DNA of 64,000 nucleotides from JANMDR01 sp031409495 (GCA_031409495.1 JANNXI010000268.1:1-64000), one strand, 5' to 3'. Shown: positions 43,566-52,029, numbered from the stretch's first letter. The notes: generated from the letters alone by a model not told the origin. A program made the numbers and translations.

Positions 43566-44861
43566 TCACTCTGCGGCAGCCGCGTTTTCTTGCGCCAGCA
43601 ATTCAGCAATAGCGGCTTCGAAGCGCTTCATCCCGGCCTCAATATCCACTTTAGTGATAATGAGCGATGGCGCAAAACGTAACACGTCCATGCCGGCAAC
43701 TAAAAACAGTACATTGTGCTTATGTCCCATTTTAACGAAATCGTTGGCGCGGCCCCTGTATTTAGGGGAAAGCTCTAAGCCCATCAATAGGCCATCGCCA
43801 CGGATGTCGGTAAATACATCATATTTTTTATTTATAGCTTCAAAGTGCTGGCGCATCCACTGATGGCGCTCACCGACGCCAGCCAAGGTTTCAGGATCAT
43901 TGATAATTTGCATGACGGCCAGCGAAGTTGCACACGCCAATGGATTACCGCCGTAAGTTGTGCCATGGGAGCCTACGCCAAGCGCTGCCGCAAATTTATT
44001 GGTCGTAATCATCGCCCCAATCGGGAAGCCGCCGCCCAAACCTTTGGCTGAAGTTAGTACATCAGGTGTGACTCCATATTTTTGATAGGCATACAAATGG
44101 CCAGTTCGTCCGGCACCACATTGCACTTCATCAAAAATAAGCACCGCTTGATGCTCATCGCATAAATCGCGCAAACCCTGCAAGAATGCCGTGGTGCCGG
44201 GGTTTACGCCGCCTTCACCCTGAATAGGCTCAACAATCACGGCGCAGGTTTTAGCACTCATGGCGGCACGCACGGCTTCAAGGTCATTGAATTTTAAGTG
44301 TTTGATATCTGGGGGCAGTGGGCCGAACCCTTTGGTGTATTTTGCTGTGCCGCCCGCGCTCACGGTAAACAAAGTACGGCCATGAAATGAATTTAAGAAA
44401 GAAATAATTTCCGTTTTCTCCGTCAAATACGGGGTGTCGCTGTTTTTATCGATAGGGAAGTTGTCCGATGCATATTTGCGCGCGAGCTTCATCGCCGCTT
44501 CGTTGGCTTCAGCACCTGAATTACAGAAAAAGGCGCGATCAGCAAAGGTGTTTTCAACTAAAAATCGGCCCAACGCCAACACCGGCTCGTTGGTCATGCC
44601 GTTGGACACGTGCCACAATTTATTAGCTTGCTCAATCAATGCGGCAATCACTTTTGGATGGGTATGCCCAAGGGCGTTTACAGCAATACCACCAGCAAAA
44701 TCTATAAATTCGCGACCCTCTTGGTCCCATAGGCGCGAGCCATGACCGCGCACCAGCACAAACGCGGCAGGCGCGTAATTTTGCACCATCACAGCGTCAA
44801 AAGTTGCGCGCGTGACGGGTGCTGCAGGTTCGGTGACTTGAGTAGTAGTTGATATGTTCAT
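43566..44861 (-). CDS. aruC: Succinylornithine/acetylornithine aminotransferase (class III PLP)
   Basis: 431 residues. It moves the delta-amino group of succinylornithine to 2-oxoglutarate, step three of the AST pathway, and such enzymes also act on acetylornithine in biosynthesis. Motifs: VRGHGSRLWDQEGREFIDFA, GGIAVNALGHTHPKVIAAL, FFCNSGAEANEAAMKLARKY, IFDEVQCGAGRTGHLYAYQK, and the PLP lysine in DVLTSAKGLGGGFP. First gene of the aru operon, with a candidate ArgR site about 150 bases upstream and a short 8-bp tandem repeat between site and start. Confidence 0.94.
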   Translation of the reverse strand: MNISTTTQVTEPAAPVTRATFDAVMVQNYAPAAFVLVRGHGSRLWDQEGREFIDFAGGIAVNALGHTHPKVIAALIEQANKLWHVSNGMTNEPVLALGRFLVENTFADRAFFCNSGAEANEAAMKLARKYASDNFPIDKNSDTPYLTEKTEIISFLNSFHGRTLFTVSAGGTAKYTKGFGPLPPDIKHLKFNDLEAVRAAMSAKTCAVIVEPIQGEGGVNPGTTAFLQGLRDLCDEHQAVLIFDEVQCGAGRTGHLYAYQKYGVTPDVLTSAKGLGGGFPIGAMITTNKFAAALGVGSHGTTYGGNPLACATSLAVMQIINDPETLAGVGERHQWMRQHFEAINKKYDVFTDIRGDGLLMGLELSPKYRGRANDFVKMGHKHNVLFLVAGMDVLRFAPSLIITKVDIEAGMKRFEAAIAELLAQENAAAAE

Positions 44862-44903
44862 GATTGACTTTTCATTCCTATAAAATCTGCAAACAATAAA
44901 GCG

Positions 44904-44935
44904 TTGATCTGTTGACCTATTGACCTATTGACCTG
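44904..44935. repeat. Four tandem 8-bp units upstream of aruC
   Basis: TTGATCTG, TTGACCTA, TTGACCTA and TTGACCTG stand head to tail. They lie 43 bases before the aruC start codon, between it and the candidate ArgR site, a position where copy-number change could alter promoter spacing. Confidence 0.8.
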
Positions 44936-45005
44936 TCGGCAGCTGCGCCACCAACCAAACACTAATTATTACACCGCCAGTGTAATCGTGAACAAAAATT
45001 ACGCA

Positions 45006-45021
45006 ATTCAGTTTTGCGACA
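45006..45021 (-). promoter_or_regulatory. Candidate ArgR half-site upstream of the aru operon
   Basis: On the minus strand TGTCGCAAAACTGAAT matches the Pseudomonas ArgR half-site TGTCGC-N8-AA at seven of eight fixed positions. The block GTCGCAAAACTGAA recurs exactly in the region before the TonB receptor. A weaker TGACGT lies 22 bases upstream and could be the second half-site. It lies 145-160 bases before aruC. Confidence 0.6.
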
Positions 45022-45035
45022 TGCGTTTATACAAA

Positions 45036-46142
45036 TTACGTCAACCCTACTTGTTCCGCAGCGCCTGCAGGTTCGGCACGCTCAGACACAACCGCAGCAC
45101 CAACGCCATTGTGCTGAAACTGGTTATCGCGCACGAAGCGTTGGTTGCGTTGTTCGCGCGGCGTTACCTCAAAGTGGGCGCGATAAGCGCTAGAAAAATG
45201 CGGTCCCGACGAAAATCCACAGCTCAAGCCAATTTGCAAAATCGATTGGCTAGTTTGTTGCAGCAATTGCCGTGAGCGATTGAGCCGCAACTGCAAATAG
45301 TAGCGCGACGGCAAACTATCAAGGTATTGCTTAAACAGCCGCTCAAGTTGCCGCCGCGATACGCCGACGAGGCGAGCAATCTCTTCAGTGGGTAGCGGCT
45401 CTTCAAAATTCGCCTCCATCAGCGCCACAGCTTCGGTTAGCTTTGGTTGCCCACCGCCGATGCGCGCAGAAATCGGCACCCGTTGATTTTCGCTACCTGC
45501 GCGGGCACGCTCAATGCCGAAGTGTTCGATCACTTCGGCAACCAAATCAGCATCGTGGCTTCTTCGCAGAATCTCTAGCAACATGTCGAGCACTGCTGCG
45601 CCATTTGGGCAGCTCGCACTAGCCCCATCTAATTCAAACAAATTACTAGACACAATCACCGTCGGAAAATCTTCTGCAAACAGGGTTGCATAAGTCCAAT
45701 CAATGGTCGCACGAAGGCCGCCCAGCAGCCCTGCCCGCGCCAGTAAGTATGCCCCAGTGCCAATACCACCCAGTGTGGGGACACCCGTATTCTGATCGCG
45801 CAAAATACGGTGATTGATACCGCGTAGCCACGCAATCACATTTTCAAATCCGCGCTGTGGCAGCGGGCTAGCGCTCAATACCAGCAGGGAACCCAATGCC
45901 CCCACATTGGCCATCGCTGTATGTACAGAAATTACCAACCCGCAACTAGACGTAACAGGGGCACCAGTCTCAGAAATTAACACTACTTCATAGCTGTCAA
46001 CGGCTAATAGTTGGTTGACGACGGCATAAAGTTCAGTACAACTCGCCATTGATGCCAATGAAAATTTCGGCAGCAAAAATATGCCCAGGCGCTGCACTGC
46101 AGGCGTAAGCGCTGTTGACTGCGAGTGCACCGCGATTGCCAT
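45036..46142 (-). CDS. argR: ArgR, AraC-family regulator of arginine metabolism
   Basis: 368 residues. The N-terminal 190 residues are a class I glutamine-amidotransferase-like domain (GIFLLPKFSLASMASCTELY, GIGTGAYLLARAGLLGGLRA) and the C-terminal 100 residues an AraC helix-turn-helix pair (EEIARLVGVSRRQLERLFKQ, ILQIGLSCGFSSGPHFSSAY). This architecture and the position between aotP and aruC match ArgR of Pseudomonas, which binds arginine, activates uptake and catabolism and represses some biosynthesis genes. It starts three bases after aotP, so it is part of the transport operon. Confidence 0.94.
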   Translation of the reverse strand: MAIAVHSQSTALTPAVQRLGIFLLPKFSLASMASCTELYAVVNQLLAVDSYEVVLISETGAPVTSSCGLVISVHTAMANVGALGSLLVLSASPLPQRGFENVIAWLRGINHRILRDQNTGVPTLGGIGTGAYLLARAGLLGGLRATIDWTYATLFAEDFPTVIVSSNLFELDGASASCPNGAAVLDMLLEILRRSHDADLVAEVIEHFGIERARAGSENQRVPISARIGGGQPKLTEAVALMEANFEEPLPTEEIARLVGVSRRQLERLFKQYLDSLPSRYYLQLRLNRSRQLLQQTSQSILQIGLSCGFSSGPHFSSAYRAHFEVTPREQRNQRFVRDNQFQHNGVGAAVVSERAEPAGAAEQVGLT

Positions 46143-46145
46143 AGG

Positions 46146-46910
46146 CTACTTCAAATTACCGGACAAAAACTGTTGCAGACGCTCACTTTGCGGCCGCGCC
46201 AGCACTTCGCGCGGGTTACCCTGCTCTTCGATGAGGCCTTTATGGAGAAATACCACGTGGTTTGATACCTCGCGCGCGAAACCCATTTCATGTGTCACCA
46301 CAATCATCGTGCGGCCTTCCGCGGCCAAATCGCGCATGACTTTCAGCACTTCACCAACTAACTCTGGATCAAGCGCTGAAGTTGGCTCGTCGAAAAGCAT
46401 CACTTCTGGTTCCATCGCTAGCGCACGTGCAATGGCGACCCGTTGCGCCTCACCACCCGATAAATGCGCCGGATAGGTATCCGCGCGGTGGGACACCCCA
46501 ACCCGCTCCAGTAACGCTTGAGCGCGCTCAATTGCCTGCGCCTTGCTCACGCCCAGCACATGAATCGGGGCTTCGATAATATTTTCAAGCGCGGTCATGT
46601 GCGCCCATAAGTTAAAATGCTGAAACACCATCGCAAGCTTGGTGCGCATGCGCTGCAGCTGCCCCACATCCGCGGCCTTTAATGCGCCAGCTTTGTCAGA
46701 AACAAGCTTTAACTCCTCACCACACACCGTAATTTTGCCCTCGTAAGGCGCTTCGAGCATATTGATGCAGCGGAGCATGGTGCTTTTACCGGAGCCGCTT
46801 GAACCAATCACACTAATGACGCTGCCCGCATTAGCGGAAAGCGAAACGCCACGCAGCACTTCATTACTGCCGTAGCGCTTTTTTAGATTTTCAACGAGCA
46901 GTTTTTGCAT
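46146..46910 (-). CDS. aotP: ATP-binding protein of basic amino acid/dipeptide ABC transporter
   Basis: 254 residues from the ATG at 46910 (MQKLLVENLKKRYG). Walker A GSSGSGKSTMLRCINMLE, signature LSGGEAQRVAIARALAMEPE, Walker B VMLFDEPTSALDPE and the H-loop VVTHEMGFAREVSNHVVF are all present. It powers AotQM to import arginine, ornithine and probably beta-Asp-Arg. A palindromic repeat lies between cphZ and this gene, which may lower or uncouple its expression. The next gene, argR, follows by three bases. Confidence 0.94.
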   Translation of the reverse strand: MQKLLVENLKKRYGSNEVLRGVSLSANAGSVISVIGSSGSGKSTMLRCINMLEAPYEGKITVCGEELKLVSDKAGALKAADVGQLQRMRTKLAMVFQHFNLWAHMTALENIIEAPIHVLGVSKAQAIERAQALLERVGVSHRADTYPAHLSGGEAQRVAIARALAMEPEVMLFDEPTSALDPELVGEVLKVMRDLAAEGRTMIVVTHEMGFAREVSNHVVFLHKGLIEEQGNPREVLARPQSERLQQFLSGNLK

Positions 46911-46941
46911 AATTTTCAATCACTTTTTATCATCAAAACCA

Positions 46942-46974
46942 CCTGAAGACGCCCTATAATAGGGCGCCTTCAGG
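46942..46974. repeat. Palindromic repeat, family member g, between cphZ and aotP
   Basis: CCTGAAGACGCCCTA and TAGGGCGCCTTCAGG pair with one mismatch around a TAA centre. It lies inside what otherwise looks like one operon, 9 bases after the cphZ stop, so it could act as a partial terminator or as an mRNA-stabilising hairpin. Confidence 0.72.
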
Positions 46975-46983
46975 GTATCAAAA

Positions 46984-48108
46984 TTAAGCACTCAACAAGT
47001 TTCCAGTTTTAAATGCTGTCGCACTCGCTACCTTTGCCAAACGCATGCCCACGGTTGCAAAGTAACGATTCTCGCGCGCGTACAACACGCCGGAAGTTTT
47101 GCAATAAAACTGTTTTACAGCACCGCTGATTGGGTCAATTACCTCAGCAATTAAATCGCCCGCCGTTACGACATCACCCGGCTTACGCATAAACGCCACC
47201 ACGCCAGCCACATCAGCTTCAAGCGCTTCCGAACCCGCAAGTGGGGTAGCGCCATGCACTAACGCTGGCAGCACCGGTACGGCATCTGTGGCCACTGCAA
47301 CAATGCCACGGTGAATCAAAAAGTCAATTATCGCGCTCGCATCTTTAGCCGCCTGATCATGCCCCACATCCGTTTGCCCACGTAATTCAACCGTTACCGC
47401 TAAACACGCCATCGCAATAGGTGCGGCAGGAAAAGCCCCCGCCAATTGCCACCATGTTTGCGAACAGGCTTCATCAAACGGATTATCGCCACTTTCGGTC
47501 GCCAACAAAGTAGCGTGGGCACCCATGGCACGCGCCAATGGCTCACATTGCGGCCACAAAGGTGTGCCCGTATAAAGATGCAGTACAGCGTCAGAATCAC
47601 AGTGCAAATCTAGTACCGCATCGGCATCACAAGCTAGGCTCATTAATACATGGCGCATGCTCGCGAGCTCACTTGCGGGCTGATTCGCCGCTAAGTGCGC
47701 GCGCATGGCGGCGCGGATAATTTTGGTGTTTTCAGCTTCACTACTGGTTAAATTAGCGGCCAATTGGTCTTTAATAGCTAAAAATAAAGCCGGATAATGC
47801 CGATTAAAATTTTCACCCGTGGCGGCATCAAACCGCCCCAATTGGCTGCGTAACACCGTTTGCGCCAAGCCAATCGGGTTTGCCACTGGCACCACCACAA
47901 CTTCACCGCGCAACTGTTGATTGACCTCTAAATGTGCCAGCGTTTGCCGCAAATGATGGGCGACGAGCATACCGGGAAGCTCATCGGCATGCAGAGACGC
48001 CTGAATATAAATTTTTTCACCAGCACCAGGCGTGCCATAGTGAAAGCTAACAATTTCTCGCTGCGTACCAATATAACTGCTGCTCAGCGAATGATGTTTT
48101 TTAATCAT
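46984..48108 (-). CDS. cphZ: Cyanophycin dipeptide (beta-Asp-Arg) hydrolase, CphZ/AotO family
   Basis: 374 residues of the succinylglutamate desuccinylase/aspartoacylase superfamily of zinc hydrolases. Zinc ligands H40 and E43 (SLHADELPG) and H169 (LDLHCDSD), and the catalytic Glu E241 (TVELRG), are visible. Its place between aotM and aotP is that of aotO in Pseudomonas, whose product has been shown to hydrolyse beta-Asp-Arg. The two cyanophycinase genes here support the same function: splitting imported dipeptide to aspartate and arginine in the cytoplasm. An AstE role (succinylglutamate desuccinylation) is less likely by context but not excluded from sequence alone. Confidence 0.87.
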   Translation of the reverse strand: MIKKHHSLSSSYIGTQREIVSFHYGTPGAGEKIYIQASLHADELPGMLVAHHLRQTLAHLEVNQQLRGEVVVVPVANPIGLAQTVLRSQLGRFDAATGENFNRHYPALFLAIKDQLAANLTSSEAENTKIIRAAMRAHLAANQPASELASMRHVLMSLACDADAVLDLHCDSDAVLHLYTGTPLWPQCEPLARAMGAHATLLATESGDNPFDEACSQTWWQLAGAFPAAPIAMACLAVTVELRGQTDVGHDQAAKDASAIIDFLIHRGIVAVATDAVPVLPALVHGATPLAGSEALEADVAGVVAFMRKPGDVVTAGDLIAEVIDPISGAVKQFYCKTSGVLYARENRYFATVGMRLAKVASATAFKTGNLLSA

Positions 48109-48144
48109 AAATTTTGGAAATAGTTACAAGGGAAAGCATAAAAT

Positions 48145-48837
48145 TTAGTGGGCTTTGCGCACTAAATGCTTCAAAAAATGCTTTTCAGCCAAACGCGCGA
48201 GACCAACCAAGGCAAATGTCATCGCCAAATAAAACAACGCACCAATAATAAAAGCCTCATACGGCAAGTAGTGTCGCGCATTCACTTCACGCGCCACGCC
48301 CGTCAAATCCATAATCGTGACGGTGCTCGCAAGGGAGGTGCCATGCAACATCATGATGACTTCATTGCTATACGCAGGCAATGCACGACGAAACGCAGCG
48401 GGCAGCAAAATACGTACAAACATTTTGACCCGCGTCATGCCCATACTTAATGCTGCTTCCACCTCACCAATGGGCGTTGCCTTGATGGCACCAGCGAGCA
48501 TTTCTGTGGTGTAGGCGCAAGTATTAATCGCAAAAGCTAATACCGCACAAAACCAAGCAGATGACAAATAAGGCCACGCGAAACTCTCACGAATCAACTC
48601 AAATTGTCCGGCGCCGTAGTAAATCAAAAATAACTGCACCAGCATCGGCGTGCCGCGAATGAGATAAGTAAAAAACCAGATAGGTTTGCTAAACCACGGG
48701 TTGTCCGCCGCGCGCAATACCGCCAGCGGCACCGCCGCCGTTAAGCCAATAAGCAAGGCCATAAATAATAGCTGCAGCGTGACCCACGCGGCGCTCCAGT
48801 ACTGCGGTAAGCTGTCCCAGATTACTTCAAAGTTCAT
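48145..48837 (-). CDS. aotM: Inner-membrane permease of arginine/dipeptide ABC transporter
   Basis: 230 residues with about five membrane helices. The HisM-type permease pattern is present: WFFTYLIRGTPMLVQLFLIY and the EAA loop GEVEAALSMGMTRVKMFVRI LPAAFRRALP region. It forms the channel with AotQ. The ATG overlaps the aotQ stop by four bases. It is followed after 36 bases by cphZ. Confidence 0.94.
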   Translation of the reverse strand: MNFEVIWDSLPQYWSAAWVTLQLLFMALLIGLTAAVPLAVLRAADNPWFSKPIWFFTYLIRGTPMLVQLFLIYYGAGQFELIRESFAWPYLSSAWFCAVLAFAINTCAYTTEMLAGAIKATPIGEVEAALSMGMTRVKMFVRILLPAAFRRALPAYSNEVIMMLHGTSLASTVTIMDLTGVAREVNARHYLPYEAFIIGALFYLAMTFALVGLARLAEKHFLKHLVRKAH

Positions 48838-49523
48838 AATACTGCCGCCCGAACACCCCTATTTACGCGCTTTTCCAGCCAATTCAAAACTAGAATTGAT
48901 ACGGTCGTAAACACCAAATACAGCACCGCAGCCGCCACATAAAATGTAAATGGCTCGCGCGTGGCACCCGCTGCTTGCCCCGCCTTTTGCATCATGTCAG
49001 TCAAACCAATAACTGATACGAGGGCCGTAGACTTGATCAACACCAACCAGTTATTACTAAAACCCGGCAAGGCGTAGCGCACCATTTGCGGCAGCGTAAT
49101 GCGAAAGAATATTTTGCCATTTGACATGCCATAGGCCATGCCCGCCTCCCGTTGCCCCGGAGGAATTGCCATAAGTGCACCGCGAAAAGTTTCTGTTAGG
49201 TACGCACCGAATATAAAACCTATCGTGAGCACACCTGCAACAAACGGATTGATATCGATAAAATCGCCATAGCCGAGCTTAGGTGCAAGGTGATTTACTG
49301 CTGTTTGACCGCCATAAAAAATCAACAGCATCAAAATTAAATCAGGTACGCCACGAATTACGGTGGTGTAAACCGTCGCAATGCCACGTGCCGTACGAGA
49401 TTTCGATAGCTTCATCGCCGCACCTTGCAGGCCCAGTATCACCGCAATAATCAGCGAGCAAAAAGCCACGCTTAACGTAATCAGCGAGCCTTCCAAAATA
49501 CTGGGCAAGTAACCGTGGAGCAT
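48834..49523 (-). CDS. aotQ: Inner-membrane permease of arginine/dipeptide ABC transporter
   Basis: 229 residues with about five helices and the HisQ-type motifs VYTTVIRGVPDLILMLLIFY and GQREAGMAYGMSNGKIFFRI (EAA loop). It pairs with AotM. Its ATG overlaps the last base of the aotJ stop codon (TAATG) and its own stop overlaps aotM by four bases, so transport subunits are translationally coupled. Confidence 0.94.
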   Translation of the reverse strand: MLHGYLPSILEGSLITLSVAFCSLIIAVILGLQGAAMKLSKSRTARGIATVYTTVIRGVPDLILMLLIFYGGQTAVNHLAPKLGYGDFIDINPFVAGVLTIGFIFGAYLTETFRGALMAIPPGQREAGMAYGMSNGKIFFRITLPQMVRYALPGFSNNWLVLIKSTALVSVIGLTDMMQKAGQAAGATREPFTFYVAAAVLYLVFTTVSILVLNWLEKRVNRGVRAAVL

Positions 49524-50395
49524 TATTTTTTAACGGCTGGAGTGGCCGGCGCTGCGGGTGTCGCTGGAGCCGCCACTTTCGGCGGCATCACCTTAGCTTC
49601 GGTAATGGCATCGCCATACACATCAAAATCAAAGTACTTATTTTGCAGTTTGGTATACTCGCCGTTTGCGCGAATCACTTTAATGGCGGCATTGAATTTA
49701 TCCCGAAGCACCGCATCGTTTTTACGCATCGCCACGCCAGCGCCTAAGCCAAAATACTTTTCATCTTTTAACAACGGGCCAAAAAAACTGAAGGCTTTGC
49801 CCTGCGCCGTTTTCAAAAAGCCATTTTCAGCGACGATAGCGTCTACGAGTAACGCATCAACCCGACCTGCCACCAAATCTAAAAACGCCTCATCTTGTTT
49901 GGCGTAGCGCTTAATTTCTGAGTCTTTATAGAGCTCAGTCACATAGCGATCTTGGGTAGTAGTGCGTTGAACACCAATTTTCTTGCCTTTCATTCCTGCT
50001 GGCGTGGTTTCAAGCTTCATACCCGACTTCGCCACAAATCGTGCTGGGGTTTGATAGTACTTATCTGAAAATGCCACTTGCTTCTTACGCTCATCAGTTA
50101 TGCTCATGCTCGCGATAATAGCGTCAAACTTACGAGCGTTAAGTGCTGGAATCATGCCGTCCCAGTCTTGCTGCGTCAATGTACATTCCGCTTTCATTTC
50201 CGCACACAAGGCGTTAGCCATGTCGATATCAAAACCCTTCAGCTTGCCATCGGTACCGAGTTGGCTAAAAGGCGGAAAAGCGCCTTCAACACCAATACGG
50301 ATTTTTTTCCAATCTGGTGCCTGTGCAATTGCGCTTGAAGTGGCAATCAAAAACACAGCAGTCAAGAATGTTGTGGTGCAGCGGGAAGATTTCAT
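49523..50395 (-). CDS. aotJ: Periplasmic binding protein for arginine/ornithine or beta-Asp-Arg
   Basis: 290 residues. Signal peptide TTFLTAVFLIATSSAIAQAP, then a bacterial extracellular solute-binding protein family 3 fold: IRIGVEGAFPPFSQLGTDGK, GFDIDMANALCAEMKAECTL, DGMIPALNARKFDAIIASMS, KKIGVQRTTTQDRYV. A 20-residue Ala/Pro/Thr-rich tail is unusual for HisJ-type proteins. It delivers substrate to AotQM. It begins only 25 bases after the cyanophycinase stop, so uptake and depolymerase genes share a transcript. Confidence 0.93.
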   Translation of the reverse strand: MKSSRCTTTFLTAVFLIATSSAIAQAPDWKKIRIGVEGAFPPFSQLGTDGKLKGFDIDMANALCAEMKAECTLTQQDWDGMIPALNARKFDAIIASMSITDERKKQVAFSDKYYQTPARFVAKSGMKLETTPAGMKGKKIGVQRTTTQDRYVTELYKDSEIKRYAKQDEAFLDLVAGRVDALLVDAIVAENGFLKTAQGKAFSFFGPLLKDEKYFGLGAGVAMRKNDAVLRDKFNAAIKVIRANGEYTKLQNKYFDFDVYGDAITEAKVMPPKVAAPATPAAPATPAVKK

Positions 50396-50420
50396 GAGTT
50401 CAGGCCTTTAAGAATGTATG

Positions 50421-51725
50421 TTAGTTTTTAGCAGGTGGGGTTATTCTGCTTTGCAAAGCGGATTCGACGATCGGTACGTAAAGCGGTAGTTTAATTTGTA
50501 CCGGAACGATGTCCAGATAAATATTTGCCACCGTGTAACGTTCGCTGCCACTTGCAGCGGTGAAGTATCCCAGACTATTTGCACCTTTGCTAAATATAAA
50601 CTCAAACCCTATGTCTGGGCGCTTTTCAGCAGCACCCTTGGGATTGAACGCCAAGCCGATGATACGTTTGTGTTTGTTATCGATTAAGTTACTCATTACT
50701 GTGTAGATAGTGTTGTCCCCCAAGATGGCTGGATAGAACGTTTCGTCACTAAAATAGGGCTTAAAACCTGCCGCGGTGTGATCGATTTTGGTACCGCTCA
50801 ACTTTGCCGTGGAGGGTGTGAGCACGCCGGTGCTAAAGTTGAATTTGTCGCCGCTATCGAGATAGGTAATTTTGGCATTTTTAATATTATACTCAGCAAT
50901 TTTTTTATCTGCGCTTGCATCGCGAAGATCCGCGAAAATAGCGCCTTTAGCACCAATTACCTCTATGGTGTTGCCTTGAATAATAGCGGCTGAATCTTCT
51001 TCAACACCGAGGCCTAACTTGGTGTTTGCAGTTTGCATCGCGGGCAGTAAGCGACCCAATCTACCACGCTTTAAAAAATGCTGATCCACAAACATTTCAG
51101 CGCCTGCAAATCCCAACCCCACATCTAACTCACGCTCATTACCGAGACTGCCCATCCGCGCCCCGAACTTCAACACGTCCAGCACATCGGGTGCGTCGCG
51201 AAACATGGTTTTACTCATGATTGCAGCGCCTGCACTTGTTCCTGCAACCACACCGCCTTTATCAAATAGATTCCAAATAGCTTCGAGCACCGGCGAACGA
51301 CTGCCGTCGGCATTAACCAACGCTTGGGTAATCCGCTCTTGCGATCCACCAGAAAAAAATACGCCCTGACTTTCATTTACTTTTCGCACTAGCGTTGGGC
51401 TACGTGCAGCCGTTTTATAACCTACCTGGGAAGCGGATTCTTTCAACATCGGCGCAACCCGAATGTGTTCAGCTACCGCGCCGTGTTTGCTCAAAGACGC
51501 AATAATTGATTGCGCTGATTTCTCCGGATTGTCGGCAGCTGTAGCGAATACCGCAAATTTACTACCCTTGCCGCCTGCCAACGCCACAATCCGTGCCCAC
51601 ACTTCGTCGTTGTCCGCCTTCAGCGCACCACCGATTGGTACTGCAATACCAGCGCCGCCTGCCATCGGCGTTAGCGAAAGCCAAACCAATGTGCAGCAGA
51701 GTTGTAAAATATTTTTTAAGGACAT
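50421..51725 (-). CDS. Secreted cyanophycinase (peptidase S51), aot-linked
   Basis: 434 residues from the ATG at 51725, which gives a proper signal peptide (LQLCCTLVWLSLTPMAGG); an in-frame GTG at 51794 would add a non-signal extension. Cyanophycinase cuts multi-L-arginyl-poly-L-aspartate into beta-Asp-Arg dipeptides. The nucleophile Ser164 in VVAGTSAGAAIMS and the active-site block DQHFLKRGRLGRLLPAM are family hallmarks, as is GVFFSGGSQERITQAL. Signal peptide plus linkage to aotJ (25 bases) point to periplasmic or extracellular depolymerisation. The C-terminal 120 residues extend beyond a minimal S51 domain. The start lies 460 bases from the divergent TonB receptor. Confidence 0.9.
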   Translation of the reverse strand: MSLKNILQLCCTLVWLSLTPMAGGAGIAVPIGGALKADNDEVWARIVALAGGKGSKFAVFATAADNPEKSAQSIIASLSKHGAVAEHIRVAPMLKESASQVGYKTAARSPTLVRKVNESQGVFFSGGSQERITQALVNADGSRSPVLEAIWNLFDKGGVVAGTSAGAAIMSKTMFRDAPDVLDVLKFGARMGSLGNERELDVGLGFAGAEMFVDQHFLKRGRLGRLLPAMQTANTKLGLGVEEDSAAIIQGNTIEVIGAKGAIFADLRDASADKKIAEYNIKNAKITYLDSGDKFNFSTGVLTPSTAKLSGTKIDHTAAGFKPYFSDETFYPAILGDNTIYTVMSNLIDNKHKRIIGLAFNPKGAAEKRPDIGFEFIFSKGANSLGYFTAASGSERYTVANIYLDIVPVQIKLPLYVPIVESALQSRITPPAKN

Positions 51726-51961
51726 ATTGTCAAAAATCCGAATGATAGTAACGGCACGGCGCGGCAAAAAATTAGGGTTACGGCAGTTTGTCACAGCTCA
51801 TGGCTGTGCGGTGTATCGGCACAATGAATGTGTAATTTGGCGTCGCATTCAGACAAACTAAGATCAGCAATAGCGACGCTTAAAGAGTACGCAGGCCGCA
51901 CACCCCAAAATGACGCGCTAAGCATCAACTTGGTGCATTTTCAACGCAAAAACCCCATGCG

Positions 51962-52029
51962 TTGCATTTTTACGACAAACCTGAAACGCACCTTTCAGTT
52001 TTGCGACGCGAAGTTGTACTGAAGCGACG
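51962..52029 (-). promoter_or_regulatory. Cluster of three candidate ArgR half-sites between cyanophycinase and TonB receptor
   Basis: Read on the minus strand: CGTCGCTTCAGTACAA (52029-52014), CGTCGCAAAACTGAAA (52008-51993) and TGTCGTAAAAATGCAA (51977-51962). Each matches TGTCGC-N8-AA at seven of eight fixed positions. The first two are exactly 21 bases apart, two helical turns, as in tandem ArgR sites. The rest of the 460-base divergent gap shows no gene. Confidence 0.65.

Noticed and set aside
43753..43768. Mobile palindromic element inserted into aruC
   Set aside because: The local protein sequence SPKYRGRAND fits the length of related aminotransferases; no extra codons are seen.
44928..45275. 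115-codon plus-strand frame near argR
   Set aside because: Its right part is antisense to the AraC domain of argR and its left part covers the aru promoter region; the product has no recognisable pattern.
46984..48108. Naming this gene astE (succinylglutamate desuccinylase)
   Set aside because: The superfamily fits, but position between aotM and aotP matches aotO, and two cyanophycinases in the same cluster favour beta-Asp-Arg hydrolysis.
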